Under the pieces are notes generated by a model. The model was not told the origin of the DNA, did not search any database, and was given only the letters and a program-made list of their open reading frames with translations. A stretch of DNA of 50,790 nt, taken from TMP-86 sp031394735. Its GTDB lineage: Bacteria > Pseudomonadota > Gammaproteobacteria > Steroidobacterales > Steroidobacteraceae. Below are positions 1 through 9,008 of this stretch, piece by piece. The translations under genes and the position numbers were made by a program. Within the stretch, counting starts at the first letter, position 1; each line of letters starts with the position of its first letter. The stretch lies in assembly GCA_031394735.1 (NCBI GenBank), contig JANMXI010000265.1:1-50790 (forward strand). The letters are read 5' to 3'.

Positions 1-96
1 CAGGGACGTACTTGCGACGGTCCTGAAAACACCCTCCCAATCCCAGCTTCGCCCGCGCTAACCCCGATCTTCATGAGTAATGACGGCTAGAGAGTC

Positions 97-1554
97 GTGA
101 AAGACATTCTCCTTCCCGTAGCGCATGTCTTTTCACTGGTAATCATGGTGTTTTCCGCCACCATGCTGGCGCCGCTGATCCTCGCCATCTGGGGCCTGGA
201 TCCTGCGCTGTGGTCCTTCGTGGTCTCCGCCTTCGCCACCTTCGTCATCGGCGCACTGCTGTGGCTGGCGACACGGCGCTTCAAGCGCGAGCTCAAGACG
301 CGAGATGGTCTGATGCTCGTCGCGCTCACCTGGGTGGCGCTGCCGGCGGTGGCCGGATTCCCGCTGTGGAATTACCTGCCCATCAATTTCACTGACGCAT
401 ACTTCGAGGCCACCTCCGGGTTGACCACCACCGGCGGCACGATATTGAGCGGCCTGGAATATCTGCCGCGCTCCATCAATCTGTGGCGGCACCTGCTGAG
501 CTGGCTCGGCGGCATGGGCATCATCGTGCTGGCCGTGGCCATCCTGCCGCTGCTGGGCGTGGGTGGCATGCAGATGTACCGCGCGGAAATGCCCGGTCCG
601 ATGAAGGACAGCAAACTCACGCCGCGCATCGGCCAGACGGCCAAACTGCTGTGGGCGGTATATGCCGGTCTGACGGTGGCCTGCATCGTCTGTCTGCGCC
701 TGGCCGGCATGAACTGGTTCGATGCCGTGTGCCATTCATTTTCGGCACTGGCTCTGGGCGGGTTTTCGACCTATGACGCCAGCATCGGTCATTTCAATTC
801 TTTGCCCATCGAGCTCGTGCTCACTGCATTTCAGATTCTGGCAGCGATGAATTTCGCCACCCACTACCTCGCCTGGAGTCAGCGGGGCCTGAAGGCTTAT
901 GCGCGGGATTCGGAGGCCAAAGCAATCTTGAGCGTGCTCTTGATCAGCTGTGTGGGTATCGCCTGGTTTTTGTACTACCACGGCGCATACCCGGACTTCG
1001 GCAGCTCGTTGCGCCATTCGGTGTTCAACGTCGTGTCGATCGCCACCGACAGCGGCCTGCACACCCAGGACTTCAGCCGCTGGCCGATCTTTGCGCCGAT
1101 GTGGATGTTGTTCCTGAGTTGCGTGGTCGCAAGTTCAGGTTCCACCGGCGGCGGCATCAAGATGATCCGCACGCTGGTGCTGGCCAAGCAGGCAAATCGC
1201 GAATTGAATCAGCTCGTGCATCCCAACATGGTCAGACCACTGAAAGTCGGCGGCACCATCATTGAAAATCGCGTGGTGTTCGCGGTGCTGGCATTCGTTT
1301 TTCTGTATTTCATGAGCATCGTGACCCTGGTGTTCGTGCAATTGGGCAGCGGTCTGGACTTCATGACAGCACTGTCCTCCATCCTCGCCTGCATCAACAA
1401 TTCCGGGCCGGGCTTGGGGCTGGTGAGTCCGGGCAGCAATTACGGCGTGCTCAGCGATTTTCAAACCTGGGTGTGCTCGGTGGCCATGCTCCTGGGCCGT
1501 TTGGAAATTTTTACATTGCTGGTGCTGTTCACGCCGGCGCTGTGGCGAAAATGA
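97..1554 (+). CDS. trkH: Trk-type potassium uptake protein TrkH
   Basis: Membrane subunit of the Trk potassium uptake system, which works with the NAD-binding regulator TrkA (not in the window). The 485-residue protein is almost entirely hydrophobic helices and shows the repeated pore-loop pattern of the TrkH/KtrB family: SGLTTTGG near residue 108, ALALGGFSTYD near 220, ATDSGLHTQD near 315 and NNSGPGLG near 430. The length matches the family (about 480). The start is a GTG at 97, chosen because it gives the usual N-terminus just before the first helix; no strong ribosome binding site is visible. dtd follows 16 bp downstream, so the two are probably co-transcribed. The preceding 96 bases are too short to identify an upstream gene. 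Confidence 0.93.
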   Translation: MKDILLPVAHVFSLVIMVFSATMLAPLILAIWGLDPALWSFVVSAFATFVIGALLWLATRRFKRELKTRDGLMLVALTWVALPAVAGFPLWNYLPINFTDAYFEATSGLTTTGGTILSGLEYLPRSINLWRHLLSWLGGMGIIVLAVAILPLLGVGGMQMYRAEMPGPMKDSKLTPRIGQTAKLLWAVYAGLTVACIVCLRLAGMNWFDAVCHSFSALALGGFSTYDASIGHFNSLPIELVLTAFQILAAMNFATHYLAWSQRGLKAYARDSEAKAILSVLLISCVGIAWFLYYHGAYPDFGSSLRHSVFNVVSIATDSGLHTQDFSRWPIFAPMWMLFLSCVVASSGSTGGGIKMIRTLVLAKQANRELNQLVHPNMVRPLKVGGTIIENRVVFAVLAFVFLYFMSIVTLVFVQLGSGLDFMTALSSILACINNSGPGLGLVSPGSNYGVLSDFQTWVCSVAMLLGRLEIFTLLVLFTPALWRK

Positions 1555-1570
1555 CCCGGAAGGTCTGCGC

Positions 1571-2023
1571 GTGATCGCGTTGATTCAGCGCGTCACCCAG
1601 GCCGCCGTGCAGGTGGACGGAAACGAGGTCGCTCGCATTGGTCCTGGAATCGCAGCGCTCATCGGCGTGTTGCCCGGCGACCGCGAAGCGGATGCCGAAG
1701 GCCTGCTGGCGCGCATGCTGGCGTATCGGATCTTCTCCGATGCCGCCGACCGCATGAACCTCAGCCTGAGCGATACCGGCGGTGGCCTGCTGCTGGTGCC
1801 GCAATTCACCCTGGCGGCCGACACCCGCAAGGGGTTGAGGCCCGGATTCTCCGGTGCCGCCCCGCCTGAATTGGGCAAACGGCTGTTTGAACATCTGGCC
1901 GCGGCCGCGATCCAAGCAGTAGGTCAGGTGCAATGCGGGGTCTTCGGGGCCCACATGCAGCTGTCGCTGACGAACGACGGCCCGGCGACCTTTTGGCTCC
2001 AGTTCCCGCCTCGTCCGGACTAA
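1571..2023 (+). CDS. dtd: D-aminoacyl-tRNA deacylase
   Basis: Cytoplasmic editing enzyme that hydrolyses D-amino acids from mischarged tRNA. The 150-residue protein aligns over its full length with the Dtd family: it starts MIALIQRV, has the strand VPQFTLAADT (residues about 77-86) and ends with TNDGPATFWLQ. The usual SQFTL and GPVT signatures appear as PQFTL and GPAT; the Gly-Pro of the chiral-proofreading motif is kept, so activity is expected. Translation starts at a GTG at 1571, which gives the canonical N-terminus. It lies directly behind trkH. The tat genes follow after about 100 bp. Confidence 0.93.
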   Translation: MIALIQRVTQAAVQVDGNEVARIGPGIAALIGVLPGDREADAEGLLARMLAYRIFSDAADRMNLSLSDTGGGLLLVPQFTLAADTRKGLRPGFSGAAPPELGKRLFEHLAAAAIQAVGQVQCGVFGAHMQLSLTNDGPATFWLQFPPRPD

Positions 2024-2121
2024 CTGCGACCAAACACTCAGCCCTGACGCGTTTTTATACCCAATAATCTCTTTGGCGTATGATTAGCAGTCCCCCAAAA
2101 GGGGCCAATCGGAGAAGCGAC

Positions 2122-2352
2122 ATGTTTGATTCAAAAATGCTGTTGGTCATTCTGGCGATCGCCTTGGTGGTGTTCGGCACCAAACGACTGCGCTCCATCG
2201 GATCGGATCTGGGCGCCGCGGTAAAGGGCTTCAAGCAGGCCATGAACGACGGCGAGACCGAAGAATCGGTCAAGCAGATCAAGCAGGAGAAAGATGCGGA
2301 TTTCGATGCCGCCAAGCGCGACGCGGAGTCCAAGGCCAAGACGAACGCCTGA
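2122..2352 (+). CDS. tatA: Sec-independent translocase subunit TatA
   Basis: Pore-forming subunit of the twin-arginine translocase, which exports folded proteins. The 76-residue protein has one N-terminal membrane helix (LLVILAIALVVFG), the FG hinge followed by the amphipathic helix (TKRLRSIGSDLGAAVKGF), and a charged lysine/glutamate-rich tail, as in the family. The ATG at 2122 is preferred over an in-frame ATG 42 bp upstream, because GGAG at 2111-2114 sits 7 bases before it and because the extension would put a polar segment ahead of the helix. First gene of a tatABC operon. Confidence 0.95.
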   Translation: MFDSKMLLVILAIALVVFGTKRLRSIGSDLGAAVKGFKQAMNDGETEESVKQIKQEKDADFDAAKRDAESKAKTNA

Positions 2353-2358
2353 TCTCGC

Positions 2359-2652
2359 ATGCTCGATGTCGGCTTTTCGGAAATTCTGCTCACCTCTGTC
2401 ATTGCCCTGGTGGTCCTGGGTCCTGAGCGGCTGCCGAAAGTAGCTCGGCAGGTGGGCAATTGGATGGGCCGCGCGCGCGCCATGGCGCGGCAGTTGAGCG
2501 AGCAGCTCGACCGCGAAGTCAGCGCCGCAGACATCTCCAAGGACATTGCCAAGGTACAAGCGGACATGAAATCGGCCACCTCGATGGACCCGACGCCGCC
2601 ACCACCGCCGGCCCTACACGAGAGCGAACCGCCAAAGCCCGGGCATGAGTGA
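2359..2652 (+). CDS. tatB: Sec-independent translocase subunit TatB
   Basis: TatB forms the twin-arginine signal-peptide receptor with TatC. The 97-residue protein starts with the N-terminal helix containing LDVGFSEILL and the TatB-type sequence LGPERLPKVARQVG, then a long charged amphipathic helix and a proline-rich tail (PTPPPPPA near residues 79-86). These features separate it from the shorter TatA just upstream (6-bp gap). Its stop overlaps the tatC start by 8 bp, which suggests translational coupling. Confidence 0.95.
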   Translation: MLDVGFSEILLTSVIALVVLGPERLPKVARQVGNWMGRARAMARQLSEQLDREVSAADISKDIAKVQADMKSATSMDPTPPPPPALHESEPPKPGHE

Positions 2653-3415
2653 GCCAGGCAATGAGTCAGGGGGCCTTGCCGAAGGCACGCTAATCTCCCA
2701 TTTATTGGAATTGCGCGATCGCCTTCTCAAGGCGCTGCTCGCGATCGGCATTTGCTTCGTTCCGTGCGCAGCGTACATGAACGAAATCTTCACCTTCGTC
2801 GCCAAACCGCTGATCGCGAAACTGCCCACCGGCGCGACTCTGATCGCGACCAGCGTGGTCGCGCCCTTCACCGTGCCTTTCAAGCTGGCATTGGTGGCGG
2901 CGGTCGGTCTCGCCATGCCCTTCGTGCTGTATCAGATCTGGGCGTTCGTGGCACCGGGACTGTATCGCCACGAGCGTAAATTCGCAGTGCCGCTGCTGGT
3001 GTCGAGCGTGCTGCTTTTTTATGCGGGCGCAGCGTTCGCCTACTACGGGGTGTTCCCGGTGATGGTCAGCTTCTTCGTCGCCACCACGCCGGCGGGCGTA
3101 TCGATGATGACGGACATTTCCAGCTATCTGGATTTCATCATGGTGCTGCTGCTGGCCTTCGGCGCCGCCTTCGAAGTGCCCGTGGCCACGGTGCTGTTGG
3201 TGTGGACGGGGCTGGTCAAGATCTCGACCCTGACCAAGAATCGCGGCTTCGTGCTGCTCGGAATCTTCATCGTGGCGGCCTTCCTGACCCCTCCCGACGC
3301 CGTGTCGCAAAGCTTCATGGCCATTCCCATGTACATCCTCTATGAAGCCGGCATTCTCATGTCGAAGCTGTTGCTGAAAGACAAGATCGCAGAAAAAGAA
3401 GTCCCGACTCCGTGA
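2645..3415 (+). CDS. tatC: Sec-independent translocase subunit TatC
   Basis: Six-helix inner-membrane receptor for twin-arginine signal peptides. The 256-residue protein shows the N-terminal SHLLELRDRLLKAL segment, the FEVPV motif containing the conserved glutamate (near residue 177), and LTPPDAVSQ near residues 217-225. The length is typical (about 250). The ATG at 2645 overlaps the end of tatB and the stop TGA shares a base with the next ATG (3415), so tatABC and the downstream transporter may be read from one transcript. Confidence 0.96.
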   Translation: MSEPGNESGGLAEGTLISHLLELRDRLLKALLAIGICFVPCAAYMNEIFTFVAKPLIAKLPTGATLIATSVVAPFTVPFKLALVAAVGLAMPFVLYQIWAFVAPGLYRHERKFAVPLLVSSVLLFYAGAAFAYYGVFPVMVSFFVATTPAGVSMMTDISSYLDFIMVLLLAFGAAFEVPVATVLLVWTGLVKISTLTKNRGFVLLGIFIVAAFLTPPDAVSQSFMAIPMYILYEAGILMSKLLLKDKIAEKEVPTP

Positions 3416-4923
3416 TGGAAAAGCCCGTGACGAGCACCCAGGGTGCGCAGATGTTCGGTCATCCGCGCGGGCTCGCGACGCTGTTCTTCACGGAAATGTG
3501 GGAGCGCTTCACCTACTACGGCATGCGCGCGCTGTTGGTGCTGTTTCTGGTGGGCGCAGTGGCCAACGGCGGCTTCGGCATCGATGACAAGACCGCGACG
3601 GCCATCTACGGGCTGTACACCGCATCGGTGTATCTGGCTGCTCTACCCGGCGGCTGGATCGCTGACCGGTTGATCGGCGCGCAACGCGCGGTGATTGCCG
3701 GCGGCGTGCTGATCACCCTTGGCAATTGCGTTCTGGCGATGTCCACCACCCCGAAGGTTTTCTATTTCGGCTTGATCGTCATCATCTGTGGAGTCGGACT
3801 TCTCAAACCCAATGTCAGCACCATTGTCGCGGATCTATACCCGGAAGGGGGGGCGCGCCGCGACGCGGGATTCAGCATCTTCTATGTCGGTATCAATCTG
3901 GGTGCTTTATTAGGTCCGATCGTGACCGCTTGGGCCAAGACCCGCTATGGCGATCGTGGGGGTTTCGGAGCCGCCGGGTTGTTTATGGCGCTTGGCGTGG
4001 TGCAGTTTCTGTGCACACGCCACCACCTGGGTGAGTTCGGCCGCACGCCGCATGCAAGGCCCGGGGGAGATACGGCGGATCAGCGGCGGCGCGCCTGGCA
4101 GCAATTGGGAATCGGGATTGCCATCCTGGCCGCAGTGGGCAGTGCGGTGGCGCTGGACTGGATTCCGGTCAATCCCGTGCGCCTCGCGCATGTCACCAGC
4201 TACGTCATTCTCGCCATGGCAGGCAGCTACTTTGTGTACTACTTGTTGTTCGCAGGCCTGAACATCGCCGACCGCAAGCGCGGCCTGGTCATGGTCGTGC
4301 TGTTTTTCGGCAGCGCACTGTTCTGGTCAGGCTACGAGCAGGCGGGGTCGTCGATGAACCTATTTGCGGAAAGGTACACCGACCGTGTGATCGACACACT
4401 CGGAGTAACCATCCCCACCGAATGGTTTCAGACGCTCAATCCTCTTTACATCATGCTGCTGGCACCGATCTTCGCAAGCCTGTGGGTCAATCTCGGGCGT
4501 CGCCAACTCGATCCGTCGGTGCCGGCCAAATTTGCGCTCGGCGTCATGCTCATGGGATTGGGGTTTCTGGTCATGGTCGCCGCGTCGCATTTGGTGGCAC
4601 AAGGCAACAAAGTTTCACCAAACTGGCTGCTGATGACCTATCTGCTGCACACGATGGGCGAGATGTGCCTGTCGCCGGTGGGCCTGTCTTATTTCACCAA
4701 GCTCACCCCGAAGCGTTTTGGCGGCCAGATGATGGGAATATTTTTTCTGTCGCTGTCGCTCGGCAATCTGTTTGCGGGGCTGATTGCCGGTGACTTCGAT
4801 GCCAACAACCTTAGCGCCATGCCCGGACAATACATGCATATAGTTTATTTTTCCGTCGGACTGGGTACGATCCTGCTGGTGTTGAGTCGGCCGGTGAAAC
4901 GGTTGATGGGCGACGTGGAATAA
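3415..4923 (+). CDS. POT/PTR2 family proton-coupled peptide transporter
   Basis: Inner-membrane proton-driven di/tripeptide importer of the proton-dependent oligopeptide transporter family. The 502-residue protein carries the helix-1 signature FTEMWERFTYYGMRALL (the ExxERFxYYG proton-binding motif, residues about 24-40), GGWIADRLIG after helix 2-3, and GINLGALLGP near residue 164. About 14 hydrophobic segments are visible, normal for the family. The start is the ATG at 3415, which overlaps the tatC stop as TGATG; a GTG one codon upstream is possible. The next gene encodes an unrelated OPT-type peptide transporter, so this locus probably serves peptide scavenging. The exact substrate cannot be read from the sequence. 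Confidence 0.9.
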   Translation: MEKPVTSTQGAQMFGHPRGLATLFFTEMWERFTYYGMRALLVLFLVGAVANGGFGIDDKTATAIYGLYTASVYLAALPGGWIADRLIGAQRAVIAGGVLITLGNCVLAMSTTPKVFYFGLIVIICGVGLLKPNVSTIVADLYPEGGARRDAGFSIFYVGINLGALLGPIVTAWAKTRYGDRGGFGAAGLFMALGVVQFLCTRHHLGEFGRTPHARPGGDTADQRRRAWQQLGIGIAILAAVGSAVALDWIPVNPVRLAHVTSYVILAMAGSYFVYYLLFAGLNIADRKRGLVMVVLFFGSALFWSGYEQAGSSMNLFAERYTDRVIDTLGVTIPTEWFQTLNPLYIMLLAPIFASLWVNLGRRQLDPSVPAKFALGVMLMGLGFLVMVAASHLVAQGNKVSPNWLLMTYLLHTMGEMCLSPVGLSYFTKLTPKRFGGQMMGIFFLSLSLGNLFAGLIAGDFDANNLSAMPGQYMHIVYFSVGLGTILLVLSRPVKRLMGDVE

Positions 4924-4965
4924 TTTTCGACGACATTGGCGACAACTTTTGGGGATGGATCACAC

Positions 4966-6888
4966 ATGCAAGCAGTGCCCGCACCGCAGCTGACCTTCAA
5001 GGCCATCACCCTGTCGATCATACTCACGGTGATTCTGGCCGCCGCCAATGCCTATGTCGGCTTGTTCGCCGGACTCACCGTCGCCACGGCCATCCCGGCC
5101 GCGGTCATTGCGATGGCCGTGCTGCGACTCTTCGGCCCCTCCAACATCCTCGAAAACAACATCGTGGCCACCGGCGCATCGGCCGGATCCTCGATCGCCT
5201 CCGGCGCCATCTTCACTATGCCGGCGCTGATCCTGCTGCACCATTGGAAACAGTTCGACTATTGGTGGACGCTCGCCATCGTCGGCCTGGGCGGCGTGCT
5301 CGGCGTATTGTTCTCGGTGCCGCTGCGTCGCACGCTGATCATCGAGCAGAAGTTGCTTTTCCCCGAAGGCGTGGCCGCCGCTGAAGTGCTCAAGCTCTCC
5401 AGCAATCCGGGCGAAGGCGTGAAATTCCTCGGCCTCGCGGCACTCGCCGGCGGCGCATTCAAATTCGTCACCTCAGGCCTGCGTTGGCTGCCGGAAACCT
5501 TCACCCTCAAATCCTTCGTCGGTGAGCGCGGTATCGCTTTTTTCAGCTATGGCTTTTCGCCGGCGCTGCTGGCCGTGGGCTACATCGTCGGCTTGAACGT
5601 CGCGATCCTGGTCGCGCTCGGTGGATTCTTCAGCTGGTGGCTGGCCATTCCCCTCTACAACGTGTACTTCGCCGCGCATGACCCGGTGCTTGCGCAAAAG
5701 CTGATCGGTCTGGATCCGGAAGCTGCGTCATTCGCCATCTGGCGCGCGCAGGTGCGTTACATCGGTGTCGGCTGCATGCTCACCGGCGCCTTCTGGGCGC
5801 TATGGTCGCTGCGCAAATCGCTATGGCAAGCCGTGCGCAGCGGCTTGCAGGTGCACGCCGGCGGCAGCCAGGACATTCCGCACACCGAGCGCGACCTGCC
5901 GATGGGCGGCGTGCTCATCGGCATTGCTTTGCTGGTGGTGCCGCTGTTCCTGTTGTACTACGCCGTGGTCGGCAAGCTCGGCGTCAGCATTGCCATGGCC
6001 GTGATCATGATCGTGGCCGGATTTCTGTTTTCCTCGGTCAGCGGCTACATGGCAGGCTTGGTCGGATCCTCCAACAATCCCGTCTCCGGCATCACCATCT
6101 GCACCATCCTGTTTGCCTCGCTGGTACTGATGTGGATGTTGGGGGAGAACTCGCAGATCGGTGCGGTCGCCGTGGTGTTGATCGGCGCCGTGGTATGCAG
6201 CGCCGCCGCCGTCGCCGGCGACAATCTGCAGGACCTGAAGGCCGGGCAACTCATCGGCGCGACGCCCTGGCGTCAGCAGGTGATGCTGGCCATCGGTGCA
6301 CTGGCCAGTGCCGCCGTCATGGCGCCCATCATGAACGTGTTGCTGTTCGCCTACGGAATTGGGGAGCCGGCGCATCCAGGGATCAAGGCGCTGCCGGCAC
6401 CGCAGGCGAATCTGGTGAAATCGGTGGCCGAAGGCATGTTCGGCGGCAGCCTGCCCACCGGCATGATCGCCATCGGCGCCGGCGTCGGTGCGCTGATCAT
6501 TGTCACCGATCTGTATCTGAAGTCGCGCGGTTCGCGCTGGAGCGCGCCGGTGCTCGCGGTCGCAGTGGGCATCTACCTGCCGCTGGAAGTATCCACGCCG
6601 ATTCTGGCTGGCGGCCTCGTCGCCGAGTTCGTCGACCGCTGGCATCATTCGCGAACCCCACAGACCCAGATCGAGCAGCGCAAACAGAACGGCATGTTGT
6701 TCGCGGCGGGCCTCATCACCGGCGAAGCCTTGATCGGCATCACCATCGCCATGTTCATCTGGATCAGCAACAACCCGGACGTCTTGTCGGTCGGTCTGGA
6801 AGCCTGGGGCGGCAAATGGTGGGCCGCAGTGGTGTTGATGGGCATTTGCTTCTGGATGTACCGCGCCGGCACACCGCGGCGGACCTGA
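4966..6888 (+). CDS. OPT family oligopeptide transporter
   Basis: Large inner-membrane transporter of the oligopeptide transporter (OPT) family, whose members import oligopeptides or metal-siderophore complexes. The 640-residue protein has about 15 hydrophobic segments. It contains the NAYVGLFAGLTVATAIPAA segment at the first helices, NNIVATGASAGSSIASGA near residues 65-82, and a second conserved loop SNNPVSGITICT near residues 370-381. The ATG at 4966 is preferred over an in-frame TTG at 4936, because GGGGATGG lies ahead of it and the protein then begins close to the first helix. It follows the POT gene by 42 bp. Substrate unknown. Confidence 0.9.
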   Translation: MQAVPAPQLTFKAITLSIILTVILAAANAYVGLFAGLTVATAIPAAVIAMAVLRLFGPSNILENNIVATGASAGSSIASGAIFTMPALILLHHWKQFDYWWTLAIVGLGGVLGVLFSVPLRRTLIIEQKLLFPEGVAAAEVLKLSSNPGEGVKFLGLAALAGGAFKFVTSGLRWLPETFTLKSFVGERGIAFFSYGFSPALLAVGYIVGLNVAILVALGGFFSWWLAIPLYNVYFAAHDPVLAQKLIGLDPEAASFAIWRAQVRYIGVGCMLTGAFWALWSLRKSLWQAVRSGLQVHAGGSQDIPHTERDLPMGGVLIGIALLVVPLFLLYYAVVGKLGVSIAMAVIMIVAGFLFSSVSGYMAGLVGSSNNPVSGITICTILFASLVLMWMLGENSQIGAVAVVLIGAVVCSAAAVAGDNLQDLKAGQLIGATPWRQQVMLAIGALASAAVMAPIMNVLLFAYGIGEPAHPGIKALPAPQANLVKSVAEGMFGGSLPTGMIAIGAGVGALIIVTDLYLKSRGSRWSAPVLAVAVGIYLPLEVSTPILAGGLVAEFVDRWHHSRTPQTQIEQRKQNGMLFAAGLITGEALIGITIAMFIWISNNPDVLSVGLEAWGGKWWAAVVLMGICFWMYRAGTPRRT

Positions 6889-6897
6889 CGCGCGGCG

Positions 6898-7830
6898 GTG
6901 AGCGTCGATCCTCGCCATTCAGCCAAGCTCCTGGCATCACTGGCGGCCGTCTATGTGATCTGGGGTTCAAGTTTTCTGTTCACCAAGATCGGCGTCACGC
7001 ATCTGCCGGGCGCCTTGTTCAGTGGATTGCGTTTCATGATGGCAGGCTTCGGGCTTGCGCTGCTCGCCCGATTCTGGCGCGGCAACGCTTGGCCCACGAA
7101 GCGCGGCGACTGGCGCGACATTCTGATCATGGGTCTGTTCACCGTCGTGTTCAGCACCGGCTTGAACGTGTGGGCGCTGCGTTTCATATCCAGCGGCGAG
7201 TCCGCGCTGCTCAACAGCACGGCAGCGTTGTGGATCGCCGTGTTCGGCAGCTTCGGCGCGCGCGGCCATCCGCTGACGCGCCATTCGGTACTGGGACTGG
7301 TGCTCGGCGTTATCGGCACGGCGCTGACCTTGAGTCCGCGCCTCGGCGGTCACTCCGCCGTGGTCATTCCGTATCTCGTCGCGCTGGCGGCCTGTCTGTC
7401 CTGGTCCGTCGCAACGATGTATTACCGCCACGTCGACACGCAGCTCGGATCGTTGATGTTCATCGGCCTGCAGATGCTCACCGGCGGCATCATTCAATTC
7501 ATCATCGGTTGCGCCTTCGGCCAATGGAGTCAATGGTCCTTCAATGCGCCGGGCATGATCGCGCTCGCCTATCTCACCATCTTCAGTTCCGGCATTGCGT
7601 ACACGGCCTACGGATGGCTGACGCGCAACACCTCACCGGCGGTGATCGGGACCTACAGCTATGTGAATCCGGCGCTGGCGGCGTTCATGGGCTGGTGGTT
7701 GCTGCACGAGCAATTGTTGCCGATACAATTTGCCGGCATGTTGATCGTGCTGGTTGGCGTGGTGCTGGTGACCTCGAAGGGAACTACGCCGCGCAATGAC
7801 AAGGGGCTGGAAGAGCCGGCCTCGCCGTAA
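6898..7830 (+). CDS. EamA/DMT superfamily transporter
   Basis: Predicted inner-membrane exporter of the drug/metabolite transporter superfamily. The 310-residue protein has ten hydrophobic segments arranged as two EamA repeats: the first opens with AVYVIWGSSFLFTKIG (residues about 14-29), the second includes FSSGIAYTAYGWLTRN and ends with LIVLVGVVLVTSKG. A conserved proline-alanine turn in the second repeat (SYVNPALAAFMGWWLL) is typical. The start is a GTG at 6898, 9 bp after the OPT stop, so it probably belongs to the same transcript. The cargo is unknown; family members export amino acids, nucleosides and many other small molecules. Confidence 0.88.
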   Translation: MSVDPRHSAKLLASLAAVYVIWGSSFLFTKIGVTHLPGALFSGLRFMMAGFGLALLARFWRGNAWPTKRGDWRDILIMGLFTVVFSTGLNVWALRFISSGESALLNSTAALWIAVFGSFGARGHPLTRHSVLGLVLGVIGTALTLSPRLGGHSAVVIPYLVALAACLSWSVATMYYRHVDTQLGSLMFIGLQMLTGGIIQFIIGCAFGQWSQWSFNAPGMIALAYLTIFSSGIAYTAYGWLTRNTSPAVIGTYSYVNPALAAFMGWWLLHEQLLPIQFAGMLIVLVGVVLVTSKGTTPRNDKGLEEPASP

Positions 7831-7843
7831 GTCCGGCCGACTT

Positions 7844-8242
7844 TTAGTGTTTCTTAACGATGACCTCGAAGCGGCCCTTCGGACCGATGAACCACGACCC
7901 CGCCATGCTGACGAAACTCACGATCAGCGCGGTCCAGAAGGCGGCCCAGAATCCGGCGACATGCATGCCCGGCAGCATCCAGGCCACCAGCGCCACCATG
8001 CCGGCATTGATGACCAGCAGGAACAATCCCAAGGTGATCAGCGTCATGGGCAGGGTGAGCACGATGGCGATGGGTCGGATGATGGCATTGACCAGCCCCA
8101 GCAAAATGCCCGCCAGCAGCAGATCGCGCGGACCGTCGATATGCAGTCCATCGACCCAGGAGGTTGCAAGCCACAGGCCGAGAGCGACGATGACGGCACG
8201 AATCAGAAATCCGAGCATGGGAGGTTCACTGTTGGACGGCAT
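7844..8242 (-). CDS. Phage-holin-superfamily IV (YvlD-like) membrane protein
   Basis: Small integral membrane protein of the family annotated as phage holin superfamily IV (PF04020, YvlD-like). Despite the family name these are usually ordinary chromosomal genes with no shown lytic role. The 132 residues contain four hydrophobic segments, with WLATSWVDGLHIDGP (after helix 1) and LLLAGILLGLVNAIIRP marking the family. The ATG at 8242 is the longest start; an ATG at 8218 (MLGFLIRAV) is also possible, and neither has a clear ribosome binding site. It converges with the EamA gene, 13 bp apart. Function unknown. Confidence 0.82.
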   Translation of the reverse strand: MPSNSEPPMLGFLIRAVIVALGLWLATSWVDGLHIDGPRDLLLAGILLGLVNAIIRPIAIVLTLPMTLITLGLFLLVINAGMVALVAWMLPGMHVAGFWAAFWTALIVSFVSMAGSWFIGPKGRFEVIVKKH

Positions 8243-8354
8243 GGAGAGGTTTCCACGCCCATCTTAATGCCGGCGACGGCGCAGCAATTCAAGTATCGGG
8301 CGGGAAAAGGACTGTCCGGTGTGCCGGTGGGCAGGCCCGCCGGTTGACCGTTTC

Positions 8355-8391
8355 GCCGGCCACCGGTATGCCGGCCACCGGATCGCCGGCC
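8355..8391. repeat. 15-bp GC-rich tandem repeat
   Basis: Two adjacent copies of a 15-bp unit, GCCGGCCACCGG followed by TAT (8355-8369) or ATC (8370-8384), and a third partial copy GCCGGCC (8385-8391). It lies in the 151-bp gap between two minus-strand genes, a few bases beyond the stop of the SRPBCC gene. The unit is nearly self-complementary (GCCGGC), so the RNA could fold, but there is no T-run to make a standard terminator. Confidence 0.7.
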
Positions 8392-8393
8392 GT

Positions 8394-8903
8394 TCAATAA
8401 TCCAAGCCGGGCAGGGGTGGGTCCTTGGGTTCGGCCGGAGGCGCCTTGGGTTTGGGCGGGTTTTCCAGCATGACGCGCATGCGCGCCAGCACTCGTTCCC
8501 AGCCCATGCGGATCTTGACGTAGGGACGGTCCCAGACCTGGGCTTCCGGGACGCCGGAACCCAGCAGTCGCACCGCGGTCTTGCCGGGTCTCACGTCGAG
8601 CAGGAAATCGTCGACGATGGCACTGCTGCTGGCCGGGAAATCGCGGCTGTTCATATAAATGAGTCGCAGGCGCCGATTCGGTTCGAAAATGTCGATGTGG
8701 GCCTCGCGCAGCCCTGCGCCGGGGGTCCCGACGCGGTACAGACCACCCTTGCGGGCATCCACTTCGGCCTCGGTGTTCTGCCAGATTCGGATCAGCGGGG
8801 CCTCGGTCAGCGCACGCCAGACGCGGCTCACCGGGACGTGCACCTCGATCAGGTGTGCATATCCACGGGTTCCAGTTCGATCGGATTTACGTTCGGCGCT
8901 CAT
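8394..8903 (-). CDS. SRPBCC (AHSA1/START-like) domain protein
   Basis: Predicted cytoplasmic ligand-binding protein of the SRPBCC fold. The 169-residue protein opens with a strand-helix pattern typical of AHSA1-like domains (VHVPVSRVWRALTEAPLIRIW, where the WRALTEAP segment marks helix 1, residues about 24-40), followed by alternating strands with GLREAHIDIFEPNRRL and a C-terminal helix. The last 20 residues are a proline/lysine-rich tail (PPKPKAPPAEPKDPP), probably disordered and not part of the fold. It is transcribed away from the MAPEG gene across a 105-bp gap. No specific ligand or role can be assigned. Confidence 0.75.
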   Translation of the reverse strand: MSAERKSDRTGTRGYAHLIEVHVPVSRVWRALTEAPLIRIWQNTEAEVDARKGGLYRVGTPGAGLREAHIDIFEPNRRLRLIYMNSRDFPASSSAIVDDFLLDVRPGKTAVRLLGSGVPEAQVWDRPYVKIRMGWERVLARMRVMLENPPKPKAPPAEPKDPPLPGLDY

Positions 8904-9008
8904 GTCATAACCTTACCGCCATTGTGCTCAAGAAGGCGCGGGGCAGGGCGTGAAGGGCGTCGCGGTGTTAGCATCTTTCCAAACCCCTCAAGTCCAAAGG
9001 ACCTGTCA

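Noticed and set aside
1..96. End of an upstream gene such as trkA
   Set aside because: All three plus-strand frames in this stretch end quickly and none resembles the known C-terminus of TrkA or NtrX.
5802..7799. A 665-codon open frame overlapping the OPT and EamA genes
   Set aside because: It runs in a shifted frame over two well-recognised membrane-protein genes, its product is dominated by Arg, His, Gly and Ala with no domain, and it is a product of GC-rich codon bias.
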